Assembly (NCBI RefSeq): GCF_014905175.1 | Contig: NC_057793.1 | Coordinates: forward strand, 10,540,001-10,604,000 | DNA from: Aphidius gifuensis | Lineage: Eukaryota > Arthropoda > Insecta > Hymenoptera > Braconidae | Reading direction: 5' to 3' | DNA: 64,000 bases | Part shown: positions 37,141-48,694 of the stretch, piece after piece | Position numbering within the stretch: the stretch's first letter is position 1 | Layout: each line of letters begins with the position of its first letter | Made by a program: the position numbers and the translations under genes | The notes under the pieces: generated by a model | Databases searched by the model: none | What the model was told of the DNA's origin: nothing | Seen by the model: the letters and a program-made list of their open reading frames with translations, nothing else

Positions 37141-37344
37141 ATTTTCTGAACGGACCTCTGTAGCCAAATGACTTTTTTCTTACTGCGCATTCAATTACAC
37201 ATGTCTAGAAATGAATTGGAAAAAAAAAAATAAACCACTGAGAGAGAAAGCATCTAGGGGCGCATTCCGACTTCCGCCCCGAGCATTTTTTCGAAACTTC
37301 AAGATTACGAGTCGTTAATTAGCCGGTTATTTATTTTTTTGACA

Positions 37345-39668
37345 GTGAATAACTGTTATTAACTGTTAATAATCGACTCACAGCTCTAACTACGACGAAT
37401 ATAATCTTGTACACAGGTTAATTAAATACATATGAACCGAAAAAATGGATATATGTATACACAAAATTTAAATTACTAAATTGTGCCATTTTGAAGATCC
37501 AAAAAACTTGATATCTAATTTTTTATTTTATTTTTTTTTTTTTATTTCATACAAAAGATTAGTTTCACAAATTTTGACCGTAGGTTTTCAAAGACTCTCG
37601 TACTTGCAGTATAACGGTGACTTTTTTCTTTGCTTATTTTTAATATCCCAACACATATATTTGACTATGTAATTTACAGTCAATAAAAGAAATGAAAAAA
37701 TCTTACTCATATGCAGTTTTATTTGTTTGTTTATTTTTTTTTTTAATTTTATTTTATTTTTATTTTATACTTTTATTTTTTATATCTACTCACATGTCAT
37801 TTGCAATTTTATGTTTTTCATTTTCATAAATATAATATCTCGCTCGTAATTTATGTATTACAAAATAAAGTAGATTATCTCTCGAGAAAATTTATAGTTT
37901 AATAAGACAGAAATACATATGTTATTTTATAGTATAAGTTTTCACGAAAAAGACAAAGATCTGATTGACCACAGTGTATCAGCCCAACCGATTATCAGAG
38001 TGAAGTTTTTATATTTAATGTAATTTGATTAATTTAATTTAATCTATACAATAAAAAGACGTGGCCGGATCCTTGGAAACGCAGTGGAATTGCTCCGAAT
38101 TATTCCGGAATATTTCCACCAGGGATAGTCAAGATTAGGACAATAAAAATAGGTGCGTTCTTTCACTTGTGGGAGCCTGCGGGTATCGCCACCTCTAAGG
38201 CTCTAATTGCCTCTAATAATTGCTAATAATCCCTCTCTATTTTTATTTCTTTTCTTTTTCTAACTTGCGTGAAATTGGAAGCGGAATTTATACACAAGAT
38301 TATTTTATATTCTTTATTTATTAAATATCAAATTATTCATGAGGTTTTTAAACTAATTGACCAATGTCAAAAACAATATCTACTAATATTAGTTCTTAAA
38401 TTATATCAATTTGGATATTCACTTAATGATAATAATTTTAATAAATAATTATTGTTATATAAGCTCCTTATAATTTCTTGGTTCTTATCTTTTTCATGCG
38501 TTTACAAATATGGTTTTTTTTTGTTTTTTTTATCACTCTACTGTATCAACTATTTACTATATAAAAAAAAAATCATCATTACTAAATTTACGTATCGAAA
38601 TAATCATATAACTGATTAACGTACTATTCTATTTTGCATATAATATACACTAATAATTATTCGAGATAGACTGTTAATTATTAAATTAATCATCACAAGT
38701 CACAACAATAAAATCAACAAAAATATATCATTTATTCATTATCTTACATAAAAATTAAGTTTGAAATTAATAATTATTAAAATATCACTGATAAAATTTA
38801 AATTTTGTACCTTTTTTATAATTTTATTAAAATAGTTTTTATTTGTTATAAAAAAAAAAGAAAATTATCAGCTATTTTTTTCTGTAAAAATATAAAATCA
38901 TGTATACTATAGATTTGTTGTTTTACTTTAATTTTATGAGTCATACATAAATTTATAATTAACAATGGATTTGTAGTATTCTGAAGTCGGAAAAAATAAA
39001 ATAAAAAAAATAATTCCAGCTTAAAATATTATTATAATCATCATAACGATAAAATAAATATTAATATGTTCAAAAACATTATATTGATTAAAGTTTTCTT
39101 ATCACTAACGTTTCTTAAACTTTACTGAGAAAAATAAAATAAAATAAATTTATTAATGAGTCATTCGGAATTGATGTATATTTAGATATATTATTTTAGA
39201 AAAAAATTTTTTTTTAATATTCAAAAATATTATTATCAGTTTCAATGACCATATATAGCAAACCAATATCATGATTCATTATTATTTATTTGTAACTACG
39301 CACGTATTATTTAAAAAAAAAAATAAGTCTACCAAAAAATCCCATCAACACATACACAGTGATAATCAAAAGAAAGAAAAATGTTATCACGTCCATGCAT
39401 GACTCATGTCAAAAATAAAATTTTCCTAAAATATAAAGAACACATTAACAAAGCTATGAATCAGTCGAACTCGCGCTCAGCATTTCCAACGTCACCTCAT
39501 TCGTAAAATCAAAAAAAAGTTTACTGCTGATAAGATTCAAAGTCGAGGTGTACGTGGAAGCATCGTTTTTTCATTTATTGTAGTCTTGTACAGCAAAGGT
39601 ATCGGACCTATTAAACTATTTCTCTGGGAATCAAAAAAATAATTGTTTGATTTAAATAAAATTACATC
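37345..39668. other. Arm B 5' flank of receptor B, no gene seen
   Basis: Contains a TA-rich part, a sequence ending CCACCAGGGATAGTCAAG near 38110-38130 (similar to a sequence near 63225), a GGTGCGTTCTTTCACTTG block near 38152, and then the region shared with arm A that should hold the receptor promoter. No exon was found. Confidence 0.5.
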
Positions 39669-42600
39669 ATGTCTTGTAGTATTTTTATAATACTATTATT
39701 GTGTTGTACTTGGATTGTATTTGGTAATAAATAATGTTTTAATTAATAATAAATATATATAAATATTGTGCATCGAAATTTTTTTCAAAAAAATAAAATT
39801 AAAAAATATGTAAATAATTAAACGAATATTTTATTATTCTAGGTGAGGGTGTTGTGATTAATGGTGAAAGAGAAGGTACAACACTTCTACCAGTTATACC
39901 AAGCGAGACAATATATTGTGACCCACGTGAATATGTGACTGTTTCATTGAATGTTGAATACCGAAATGACACAACGTGCAAAATTGAAAAAGTAAGTACA
40001 AAAAAAGCAAGTATTATTTAATGAAAAAAATGATAAGTTATGATAATAACAATTATAAAAATATTATTATTTCAGGATACAAATGATCTATTTCAAAGAG
40101 TTGGTGCATGTAGTTTTCGTGGTCTTGCTAATAAGATTCAAATTGTTTCGTGGACAATAGTTGCAGAAACAAAATTATCACATCAGTATAAGGGCAAGTT
40201 TCAAGTACTGACTTCCCATTCAGAGACAACCGAAATTTACGTAAGAACAAAATAAATTAAATATTTAAATAACAATAATAATAGTTTCTTTTTTTAAAGT
40301 AAAAATATTAAATATCAATGCCTAATCTTAATTAGAATATAGAAAAAAAATGTTTTCAAACTACTTTGTTTTTACTTGAAAATATGTACTCAAATTATCT
40401 GATAACAATGATAATTTAAAATTAATTTTTTTTTTTGTTTTGCTAAAATATAAATTAATTAAATTTTTTAGTTTAATATTAATATATTTATAATAATTTT
40501 TTTATATTTATTTATTTGCAGTTTTACAAAGAAACACATTCAGTGATCCCACTTGATGCATTTGACAGAGAGTATTGTAACATCGTAAGGCCAAATGAAA
40601 AGAATGATAACAATTTGAAGATAAAAAATATTCGAAATTCAGAATACGTCATTGATGAGAAAGAAAAATATTCTGGTGAATGGGTTGTACAATATTTCAA
40701 TAGTACAAATCATAATTATATTAGTAAAATATACGACGTTACTTTCAAAGGTAACAATAAAAATAATTATTTTTATTTATAGATTTGCATAAATTTAATG
40801 TGAAATTTTCGTTTTATTTTAGAAATTACATTGTTAATTTAATAATTTATTGTATTATGTATTTATTAAATTAGTTTTTTTTTTCTAGAAAAAATTGAGC
40901 CTAGAATGGTTGTAACTACAAGTAAAAATTCTACTAATGGAACATGGTCTAAATTTGAATGCAGTGTTGACTTCGCCAGTATTGGTCAATGTTCATTCCA
41001 CGGACCATCTGGTATAATAATAAATGAAGGAATCGATAATAATAGTAAAACGTAATGAATGATCATGAATTTTTTATTGATAAATGTCAAATAAAATTAA
41101 TTTATTTATTAAATATTTATTGTTCAATTAAATTAGGTTCGATTATGAAGTGATCAACACAAGAGCAAGTGGCCATCCAAAATGTGTATTAACAATTTAC
41201 AATCAAACAATGCATGAAGAGGGACAATGGAAATGCTCACTTCGTGATGAAAATCAGATTGCAAATGGCACAAAAATTATTGGTGATCGATTCAAAAAAT
41301 TAATAGTGAATGTTTTTCAAAAAATTGGATCAGATTTTGATGTAAGTATTCAAATTATATTATTAATTAAATATTTTTGATTAAATATTAATATTAATTA
41401 TTAATTAAATATATAATAGTCAGCATACAGTTTCAAAGTATTTAATTATGTAAAAAAATATTTAACAGATGAATTTTTATTTAACAGTTGAATTGTACAC
41501 AAAATCACGAATGGAAAAATTGTGATATAGAACATCCAAACGGTGAACGTACATCTGAAACTTTTAATAATTCACCTACACCTAATGTTAAAGAAGAGGA
41601 TAAAATCTGTTCAAAAAAATTTACAAATGCCAACAAAAAATTAAATGGTAATTGGACATGTACTGTCAGTCGAGACGAAGGAAGGATGACATATGAAAAA
41701 ACATTCATTGTTCGAGTTACAGGTAATTTTTTTTGCTTTTTAGTTTTCACTTATTGATAAATCTCTGGTTATGATTTCATAAAATTAATCTTTTTTTTTT
41801 TGTTTTCTTATCAAAACAGAGGATTTTGCACTAGCTGATTTACGATACGAAGATGTCACTGGAATAAATCAAACAATACTAGAAGCACGTCCATTTCCAA
41901 CTGATGAAAATAAAATGAAAAATATTACAAATTGTGCATGGACACATCCAGTTGATAACAATTATTTAAGTAATGATCATTATTATACTATGACAAATAA
42001 CAATAATATTTGTAAACTTATAATTAACTGTAAGTAATGCTCAATTTATTATTTATAATCTTGTTGTAAACATTATTTTATTTTTTTTATTTACTTGATT
42101 TTAACAGATCCACAAGAATATGACAAAGGAAATTGGACTTGCACTATGTCATTGAAATCTTCTAACGGTGCTGTGGATACTTTTGTTGCATTATTTGATG
42201 TACAGGATGTTGAAATTTATTCAATGTTGTGGTGGTATATACTTTATGGATCAATTGTTGTTTTGATCATTATTATTGTTATATTATTTGTTCGCTGGGA
42301 TCTTACTCCTAAAAGTAAAACCAAGCTTCTCAATCCAGAGTAAGTGAACTTGATAAATAGTTTTTAAATTTGATGAAAGTCATTTATTAATTATTTATTA
42401 ATAAATATTTTTCATTAAATTTAAGAACTATTATATATAACTACTCGTTATATTGAACTTCTAAGTTGATTTCTATCAGAACTTGGAGGTTTTGTTGTTT
42501 TGTTCAAGTCCCCATTTGTTGTTCGTTTCTAAAATAAATAATAAAAATTATTGTATTATTTGTTCAAGTCCCCATAAAAATATTCCTTAAAACGTCTTTG

Positions 42601-42728
42601 TTGTTGTTCGTTTCTAAAATAAATAAATAAACAATTATTGTATTAACAATTATTTTAGAAACGAACAACAACAAAGACGTTTTAAGGAATATTTTTATGG
42701 GGACTTGAACAAAACCTCCAAGTTCTGA
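39669..42728 (+). CDS. Multi-Ig single-pass membrane receptor, copy B (570 aa predicted)
   Basis: Ten exons with the same sizes and phases as copy A: 39669-39723, 39843-39991, 40076-40240, 40522-40750, 40889-41051, 41137-41341, 41488-41722, 41820-42029, 42108-42339 and 42659-42728. Signal peptide, five cysteine-bearing Ig-like modules, membrane helix and short cytoplasmic tail as in copy A. Through exon 8 (about 470 residues) I found only three differences from A: Tyr/Phe in exon 6, Asp/Asn in exon 7 and Leu/Phe in exon 8. Exon 9 has six changes. The last exon has an 8-bp deletion relative to A, giving an earlier stop (tail end GDLNKTSKF, 12 residues shorter overall). Apparently intact. The ligand and role are unknown. 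Confidence 0.8.
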
Positions 42729-42770
42729 TAAAAATCAACTTAGAAGTTCGATATAACGAGTGAACTCTTG
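42440..42770. repeat. Local palindrome around last exon of receptor B
   Basis: The last exon and its 3' flank (42657-42770) are present in reverse complement in the preceding intron (about 42445-42630), where the block ending GTTCAAGTCCCCAT appears twice (near 42505 and 42563) and the GTTCGTTTCTAAAATAAATA block also twice. Arm A has a simple intron here. The pre-mRNA could form a long hairpin covering the last acceptor. Confidence 0.8.
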
Positions 42771-45424
42771 TGTTATATATACAATTAAAAAAATGAAATT
42801 AAAAATAAAAGAAAATAAATTCATTATATGAAATAATTGTTTAGGCCAGAGGCAGTTTAAACAAAATAAAATCTATTTCCTTGTATTATACAAAAAATTT
42901 AACTTATCAATTTCGATGAATGAAATAAAAATTTAACGTTTCAAGACTGTACTTTTTTTTTATATTTAAATATAAAACAAATACAAAATACTTTAGTCCA
43001 ACAATATAGCATTAATGCTTTTGATTTTTGCCTTTTTTTTTTTTTTGTCGAATGAACTAAAAGAAATGAAGAAAATTTGCCATTAGGCACTAATATAACA
43101 AAGTCATAACAGTAGGTATTCTTAACTATTTTTACATATTTTATTTTGTCAATCAAATCATAATCTTAATTTTTTAATTGAAAAGAAAATGAAATAAAAA
43201 ATTAAAGTAAGTGACATTATTAAAAAGTTTTTTTTTATAAATTTTTAAAGTTTAATTAAAAGAAATTTCTTAACAATATTCAAAAAGCTTCTAGCTCAAT
43301 CTAATTATGTTTAAATAGAAAAACAAATATAGACAATGTTGCAATAATTACTTGATATTGATGATTTATTATTGTCAACATCAAGATTCGTTAAAAATAA
43401 ATTATTATTATTATTATTCTCAATAACAAAAGCTTCTAAAGGTGATCTCATTGATGATGAACAACAATTATGACAATCATCATTATCCCGACAGTTTTAT
43501 GAGCAATTTTTTTTTTTTTCAATATTGATTAATTATTCTATCTATTTATTAATTATTGTAAATGGTAAGTTGTATTGATCGTGAACTTGGTTGTAATTTT
43601 CATTGAACGTTCATCAAAGCTCAATGTGCAGTGACGATTGGTGACGATAGTGCTCGTTGGTCAATGATCAACCACGGTAACCAGCTATTAGTCTTGATAA
43701 GTGTTGATTAGTATGTATACTTCAGATGTGTGTCTATGTGATGTGTTCTTAGTTTTTCATCTTCCACGTGTTCATTAATAATTATTCTCAACGATGATTG
43801 GTTCTTTAAAATCATAATTCATGATGGAGAAAACATGACGACACATAAATCAAGGTAAAAAAAATAACAATAATAAAAATGATTTCTTTGTTTTTTCTTT
43901 TTTTTTTTTTAGCCAATGATAATTACAAAAAACGTCACAATAAAATAGTGAAAAATATTACAGAATAATAAAAAAAAAAAGATTTTGGCAAATTAATATC
44001 ATGGAAAAATTCTCGTTATTAGAAAGAGACTTTTTTATTTCGATTCCCCGCATCATTCGCGGATTTTTTTCAGTTGTACAAAAAGAATAAAATTAATAAA
44101 CGACAACATACTGATTTGATGACACTGGAAACTCCAGGAGAGACTTTTTTTTGGCTGATCCAGTAAAATATGAATGTTGGAACTTTTACATCAAGTTACA
44201 TTAAATTATTATTATTATCATCGTTTTTATTTTAATAATATTTTTTTTTTAGGTATTAAAAAAGTTATTAACTGGTAAAAACTTGTGTAAATTGTGCTTC
44301 AATTTCGTCTACAGTGTTTTTTATAAAAAAAAAATTATAAATAAATTATTGTTTCGTTGAAATTAGTAAATGATTCGATTGCAAAATAATTGTTTTCAAT
44401 CGATACACGGTCACAATGTCAATATTATTATCAAGTTATCCAAACTATTCTATTACAACTATTCTATTTTTCAATTTCTGTCCTTTTTTTTTATTTCAAT
44501 TAAACATGGTAATTTAAAGTTTATTTAAAAGATAAATTTCGTGTGATATACTTTCTGCATACTTTCTGTACGTCCATCCAATGTTATTGAACAAGTAAAA
44601 TCAACGAGAGCATCGATATATCTTGGATTGGTTATGATAAAACCTTGTCGAGGATCAAATTTAACACCATTTGTCTCATTAATTGCAAGTTCCTACAAAT
44701 AAAAACAATGTAACAGAATTAGCTATAATAATAATAATATTAAAGTTATAATATTCTTGAAAAATATAAAAAAAACTTTTATTGTATTTTATTAATTTAT
44801 CAATTACCTGTGAGCCTTTAAATAATTTCACATCGTAGCATGGTGAGGTTGGTTCACAAGGAACTTTCATAGAGGAGCGATCTAGAATTTTAAGTGTTTT
44901 TTCAGATGCCTTCGCCAAAAAGAAACGTTCTTTTGTTAAAAATAAATAAAAAATAAATATTAGAATTAATGATACATTTTAAATAGAAATAATACTTATC
45001 TTTAAAAACTCACTTTTAACCCATATATACATACGAGTAAGATAATAACTATTGAAACATACATAATCTCCTCCATCCCACATAGATACACTTTTTTTTT
45101 TTTCAAATATAATCCCGAGTAGAAACTTGTTCAGGATAGCCTGAACACTGATCCAGGCCTGATCAGGATATCGTAAGGCTATCCCTATTCAAGTAACTCT
45201 ATCACATCCTGATCAAGCCTGGATCAGGCACTCATTTCTTATTGATATGAAGTCGGATCAGGACTTGATGAAGATAAAAGTATTAAATTTATCTAATTTT
45301 TAAATAATTTCATCTTGATCAAGTCCTGATCCGGACTGGATCAGGCTACCCCTATTAAAGATAGAGTAGGAATGGCCTGATCAGGATAGCATCAGGCTAT
45401 CTGTATTTTATCCTTAATAGAGTA

Positions 45425-46015
45425 GCCTGATCCATTCTGGATCAAATCTTGATCAAGAAAAAATTATTGAATTTATTTTTTTTTCAAATAATTTTTTCTT
45501 GATCAAGATTTGATCCAGAATCGATCAGGCTACTCTATTAAGGATAGAGTAAGGCTAGCTGGATCCAAAATGGATAAAGAAAAAAGTATCAAATTTGCGT
45601 CTTTGAATTTTACAAATTGCCTGATCAGGATAGCATCAGGTTATTTTATTCTATTAGATAGCTGATCCATTCTGGATCAAATCTTGATCAAGAAAAAACT
45701 ATTGCATTTATTTTTTTTTCAAATAATTTTTTCTTGATCCAGTCTTGACCCAGAGTGGATCAGGCTACTCTATTAAGGATAGAAAAAGGCTAGCTGGATC
45801 CAAAATGGATGAAGAAACAAGTATCAAATTTGCGTCTTTGAATTTTACAATTGTGCTGATAGGATAGCATCAGGTTATTTTATCCTTAATAGAGTAGCCT
45901 GATCCATTCTGGATCAAATCTTGATCAAGAAAAAATTATTGAATTTATTTTTTTTTCAAATAATTTTTTCTTGATCAAGATTTGATCCAGAATCGATCAG
46001 GCTATCCCTATTAAG
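45425..46015. repeat. Three tandem units of about 235 bp, each palindromic
   Basis: The word GATCCATTCTGGATCAAATC starts at 45431, 45664 and 45901, giving a period of 233-237 bp. Each unit reads GATCCATTCTGGATC..TTGATCAAG, then a T/A-rich turn, then TTGATCAAG (TTGATCCAG in the middle unit), TTTGATCCAGA and ATCAGGCTA, so it folds back on itself. Confidence 0.8.
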
Positions 46016-46100
46016 GATAAAATAGAGATGGCCTGATGCTATCCTGACCAGGCAATTCGTAGAACCTATAAGGACAAAAAGTTAGTACGAATTATCGAAT

Positions 46101-46173
46101 GCCTCAATGGCCGAGCGTGTCAAGTACTAGCGTTGTAATCCCGTGTCGAAGGGTTCGAACCCCGGTCGTAGCA
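46101..46173 (+). tRNA. tRNA-like sequence (degenerate)
   Basis: 73 nt with an A-box-like TGGCCGAGCG and a good B-box, GGTTCGAACCC. The acceptor and anticodon stems pair poorly (several mismatches), so a working tRNA is unlikely and I assign no anticodon. It could be a tRNA pseudogene or the Pol III head of a SINE-like sequence carried inside the GATC-rich element. Confidence 0.3.
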
Positions 46174-46869
46174 ATAATTAGTTAGGTAAATTATCAATTA
46201 GGTCAGTTTGTAATAATAAAGTTTATCTGTGTTCTGTTAAGCGTTAGATTTCAAATTAAAAAAAAAAATAAATTTGAAATTATTAATTTTTTTTTTTTTT
46301 GAATAAATCATGTATCCTGATCCAGTTTTGATCCAGAATCTGGATCCATTATGGATCATGTATCTTTACCACAGCCTGATCAGGTATCCTGATCCATTCT
46401 GGATCCGAACCTTACGAAAAAGCGTTACATCCTGATCAGGTTTGGATCCAGTATCTGGATCCAGATTGGATTTGAAATCAGGCAAGCCTGATCAGGGCTT
46501 GATCGGAACCTGACCTGAATTTCTACTCGGGTATATGTTGTATTGTCGTTTGATTTTTTATAACTCATACCAAACTCATCCGTGAATGGTACCTTGATAC
46601 CAAAAAATAAAAAAATAACAAATGTCAGGCTTATAAGACAATAACAAGTTGGTTTTTGTTTTTTTTTGTTTTTTTATCAATAATTATTAATCATTAATTA
46701 AAATATAGCTTACTTTATAAGGATTTATTTGAGATCTATTTATATAAAATGAAAGAGTACTGCGGTTATTTTCATTATCTGAACATGAACATACAAGTCG
46801 ATCATTTTCATTTAATACAGCTGTGTCCTTGCTTACCATCCCTGTACATTTGAAAATCAATTCTGAAAA

Positions 46870-48195
46870 TATTTTTTCCAATATAACATTTATTATTATT
46901 TGTATCTTTTTTTTTATTTTTTTTCTATTTTATCATCAATATCATAATATCAATAATATCATATTCAGCCGCAGTCTTGAATTCATCGGCAAAAAAAAAA
47001 AAACGCTCATAACTTACGAACTCAGTAATTAAGAGACTTCGTACTAGGCTCAAAAGAAGCGCATTAAAAAACTCTATCGCCCGCGTAATATGTTTTTCGC
47101 TCTATTGATAATAGTTTTTAATAAAAAAATAAAAATGTAAATTTTGAAAAAATTTTTTGAGGTTTGACACTTTAAATTTTGTTGTTTAAAAAATAAAAAA
47201 AAAACTATAAACTATTTTTTTTCTTTCACTATATTTTGTTACTTATTTTCTCCTTTTTATTAAAACTTTTTATAATTTTGGCGTTTTTCAATTAAAAAAA
47301 AAAAAAAAAAACAAAAAAAAAGTATAAATTAAATGTTTTTACATAAATAAAGCCTTATTAATATATAATTTAATAAATTCAATAAATATTTGATCTCAGA
47401 GCTATAGGGACCACAAAGGCTTTCGCCGAAGTTTTGAAAATTTTCAATTTTCAACCGGGAACGAATTCGTTACCAAAATTTTTTGTTTATTAAAAAGGGA
47501 AAAAATGAGTTACTTTTGTATACAAAAATTAACAATTTTTGTTTTGACTTTATTTCCCTCTTTTTCTTTAATTTTTAAAAGAATAAAATTATAAAAAATT
47601 ATTTAAAACAATTAAATACGCGCCGAACTATCCCGTAAGCACGCGTTTTTACATGTATGTGTAAGTAGTGGATTAGAGGCGAAGAAGAGATAGACAGGGC
47701 GAACGCGAGTAAGAGAAAAATGCAGAATCGGGCAATTTTCATAAAATATTAATTTTTTAATAAAATCTTGTACCTGGCTTATTTTGAATATTATATCTTT
47801 TTAACTATAAATCGAAAAAATTCAAGAACAGGCTTTTTGGATAGGGAAATATCGATATTAATGAGGAAAGTGATTTTCGTTTTGATATATATATTTAATA
47901 TTGAAGGAGTTATTGAATAATTAAGAATTCGTGACGTCATACCTATATGCAACCTATTTATACTATTACTCGGTAAGTCGTCTCGCGCTGGAAAAAAAAA
48001 TGCGTTGAGACTCTATCGAGTCTCTTGATAAAAAATGTGAGGATGACACGATATATTTTATTAATTTTTTTCAAGAATAATCAATATAATATTTGTATTC
48101 TCTTTCTATACGCCACTTTGTACTCTTGTATTGAATCTTAGTTGTAAAAGTAAAAAAAAAAAAGATAATAAGAAAATATGGGAATTTGGCATTAA
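46870..48195. other. No gene seen
   Basis: AT-rich sequence with A/T runs and a moderately less AT-rich patch near 47630-47720 (containing AGTGGATTAGAGGCGAAG). Long ORFs are absent. A palindrome-like word GAGACTCTATCGAGTCTC occurs near 48006. Confidence 0.45.
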
Positions 48196-48255
48196 TTTTT
48201 CATATTTGAAATTATTAATTGATAAATCAAAATATATTAAAAAAAAAAAAGCAAA

Positions 48256-48374
48256 AGATAACGACACGTGGTGTTCCCAAGCGGTCACCCATCCAAGTAC
48301 TAACCGCGCTCAACGATGCTTGACTTCAGTGATCGGACGAGAACTGGTATTTTCATCGTGATATGGTCGTTATC
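48256..48374 (-). rRNA. 5S rRNA unit 1
   Basis: About 119 nt. On the minus strand it contains CGACCATATCACG, CCAGTTCTCGTCCGATCACTG, then the C-box region GGTTAGTACTTGGATGGGTG and ACCGCTTGGGAACACC, ending CACGTGTCGTTAT followed by a TTTT Pol III terminator. All internal promoter parts are recognisable. The 5' and 3' ends pair (ATAACGAC with GTCGTTAT), as needed for helix I. Whether it is transcribed is unknown. Confidence 0.8.
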
Positions 48375-48576
48375 TAAAGACTCAGTTACTCTGAAACAAT
48401 TATGACCAGCTTCTTAACACTTTTCACTAGGTTGATTGCTTAAACCAATACAAAAACTCGATCATAGTTAGATCTAAACTAGTCTGATCAAAATTTCGTT
48501 TTTACTCGATGCAAATGACATGGAAAAAAGTGTAAAGAAGCTGGTGATAAATGATTTGGAGTAATAAGATCATCAG

Positions 48577-48694
48577 ATAACGGCCATATCACGATGAAAA
48601 TACCAGTTCTCGTCTGATCACTGAAGTCAAACATTGTTGAGCGTGGTTAGTACTTGGATGGGTGACCGCTTGGGAACACCACGTGTCGTTATCT
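48577..48694 (+). rRNA. 5S rRNA unit 2
   Basis: About 118 nt, mirror of unit 1, with a few changes (GGCCATATC for GACCATATC, CGTCTGATC for CGTCCGATC, AAACATTGTTGAGC for AAGCATCGTTGAGC). The C-box region GGATGGGTGACCGC is intact and a TTTT follows. The C-to-T changes suggest drift; it may be a less active copy or a pseudogene. Confidence 0.7.

Larger units (their letters stand above)
37155..44185. repeat. Inverted duplication, arm B
   Basis: Reverse-complement counterpart of arm A (about 5226-13480). The longest uninterrupted match is 38300 to about 42440. The stretch 37345-38155 has no clear counterpart in arm A, and arm A's 10978-12235 is missing here. The outer edge falls near 44185. The 1.4 kb outside the receptor stop (42770-44185) is homologous to arm A but more diverged, and has no supportable gene. 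Confidence 0.85.
45114..46531. mobile_element. 1.4-kb GATC-rich TIR element
   Basis: Ends CCCGAGTAGAAA and TTTCTACTCGGG, continuing into related CAGG-rich sequence. The interior is dominated by GATCAGG, GATCCA and TTGATCAAG words, about 40 GATC sites in 1.4 kb, and includes three tandem palindromic units (45425-46015) and a tRNA-like segment (46101-46173). It has no transposase frame. It sits inside an exon of the Pvr-like fragment. The target-site duplication is unclear (ATA-like on both sides). Confidence 0.7.
44525..46862 (-). pseudogene. Truncated PDGF/VEGF receptor-like (Pvr) ectodomain, interrupted
   Basis: Four exon-like pieces on the minus strand: 46862-46714, 46592-46532 continuing at 45113-45014, 44929-44808 and 44692-44525. 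The first two carry an Ig domain (LVCSCSDNENNRSTLSFYIN, then DGGDYVCFNSYYLTRMYIWV). The last two carry a second, VEGF/PDGF-receptor type Ig domain with VPCEPTSPCYDVKLFKGSQ and VKFDPRQGFIITNP...DFTCSITL. The frame then hits a stop at 44527-44525; no further Ig domains, membrane helix or kinase follow, and no signal peptide exon is seen upstream. A 1.4-kb element splits the second exon. The Pvr-like family call rests on the Ig2 motif and is moderate; the truncation is clear. It could be a relic of a partial duplication. Confidence 0.6.

Noticed and set aside
45425..46015. Regularly spaced repeat that might suggest a CRISPR array
   Set aside because: The unit is 235 bp and palindromic in a eukaryotic genome; it is a tandem repeat in a transposon.
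46101..46173. Functional tRNA gene
   Set aside because: The acceptor and anticodon stems have several mismatches and the sequence lies in a mobile element.
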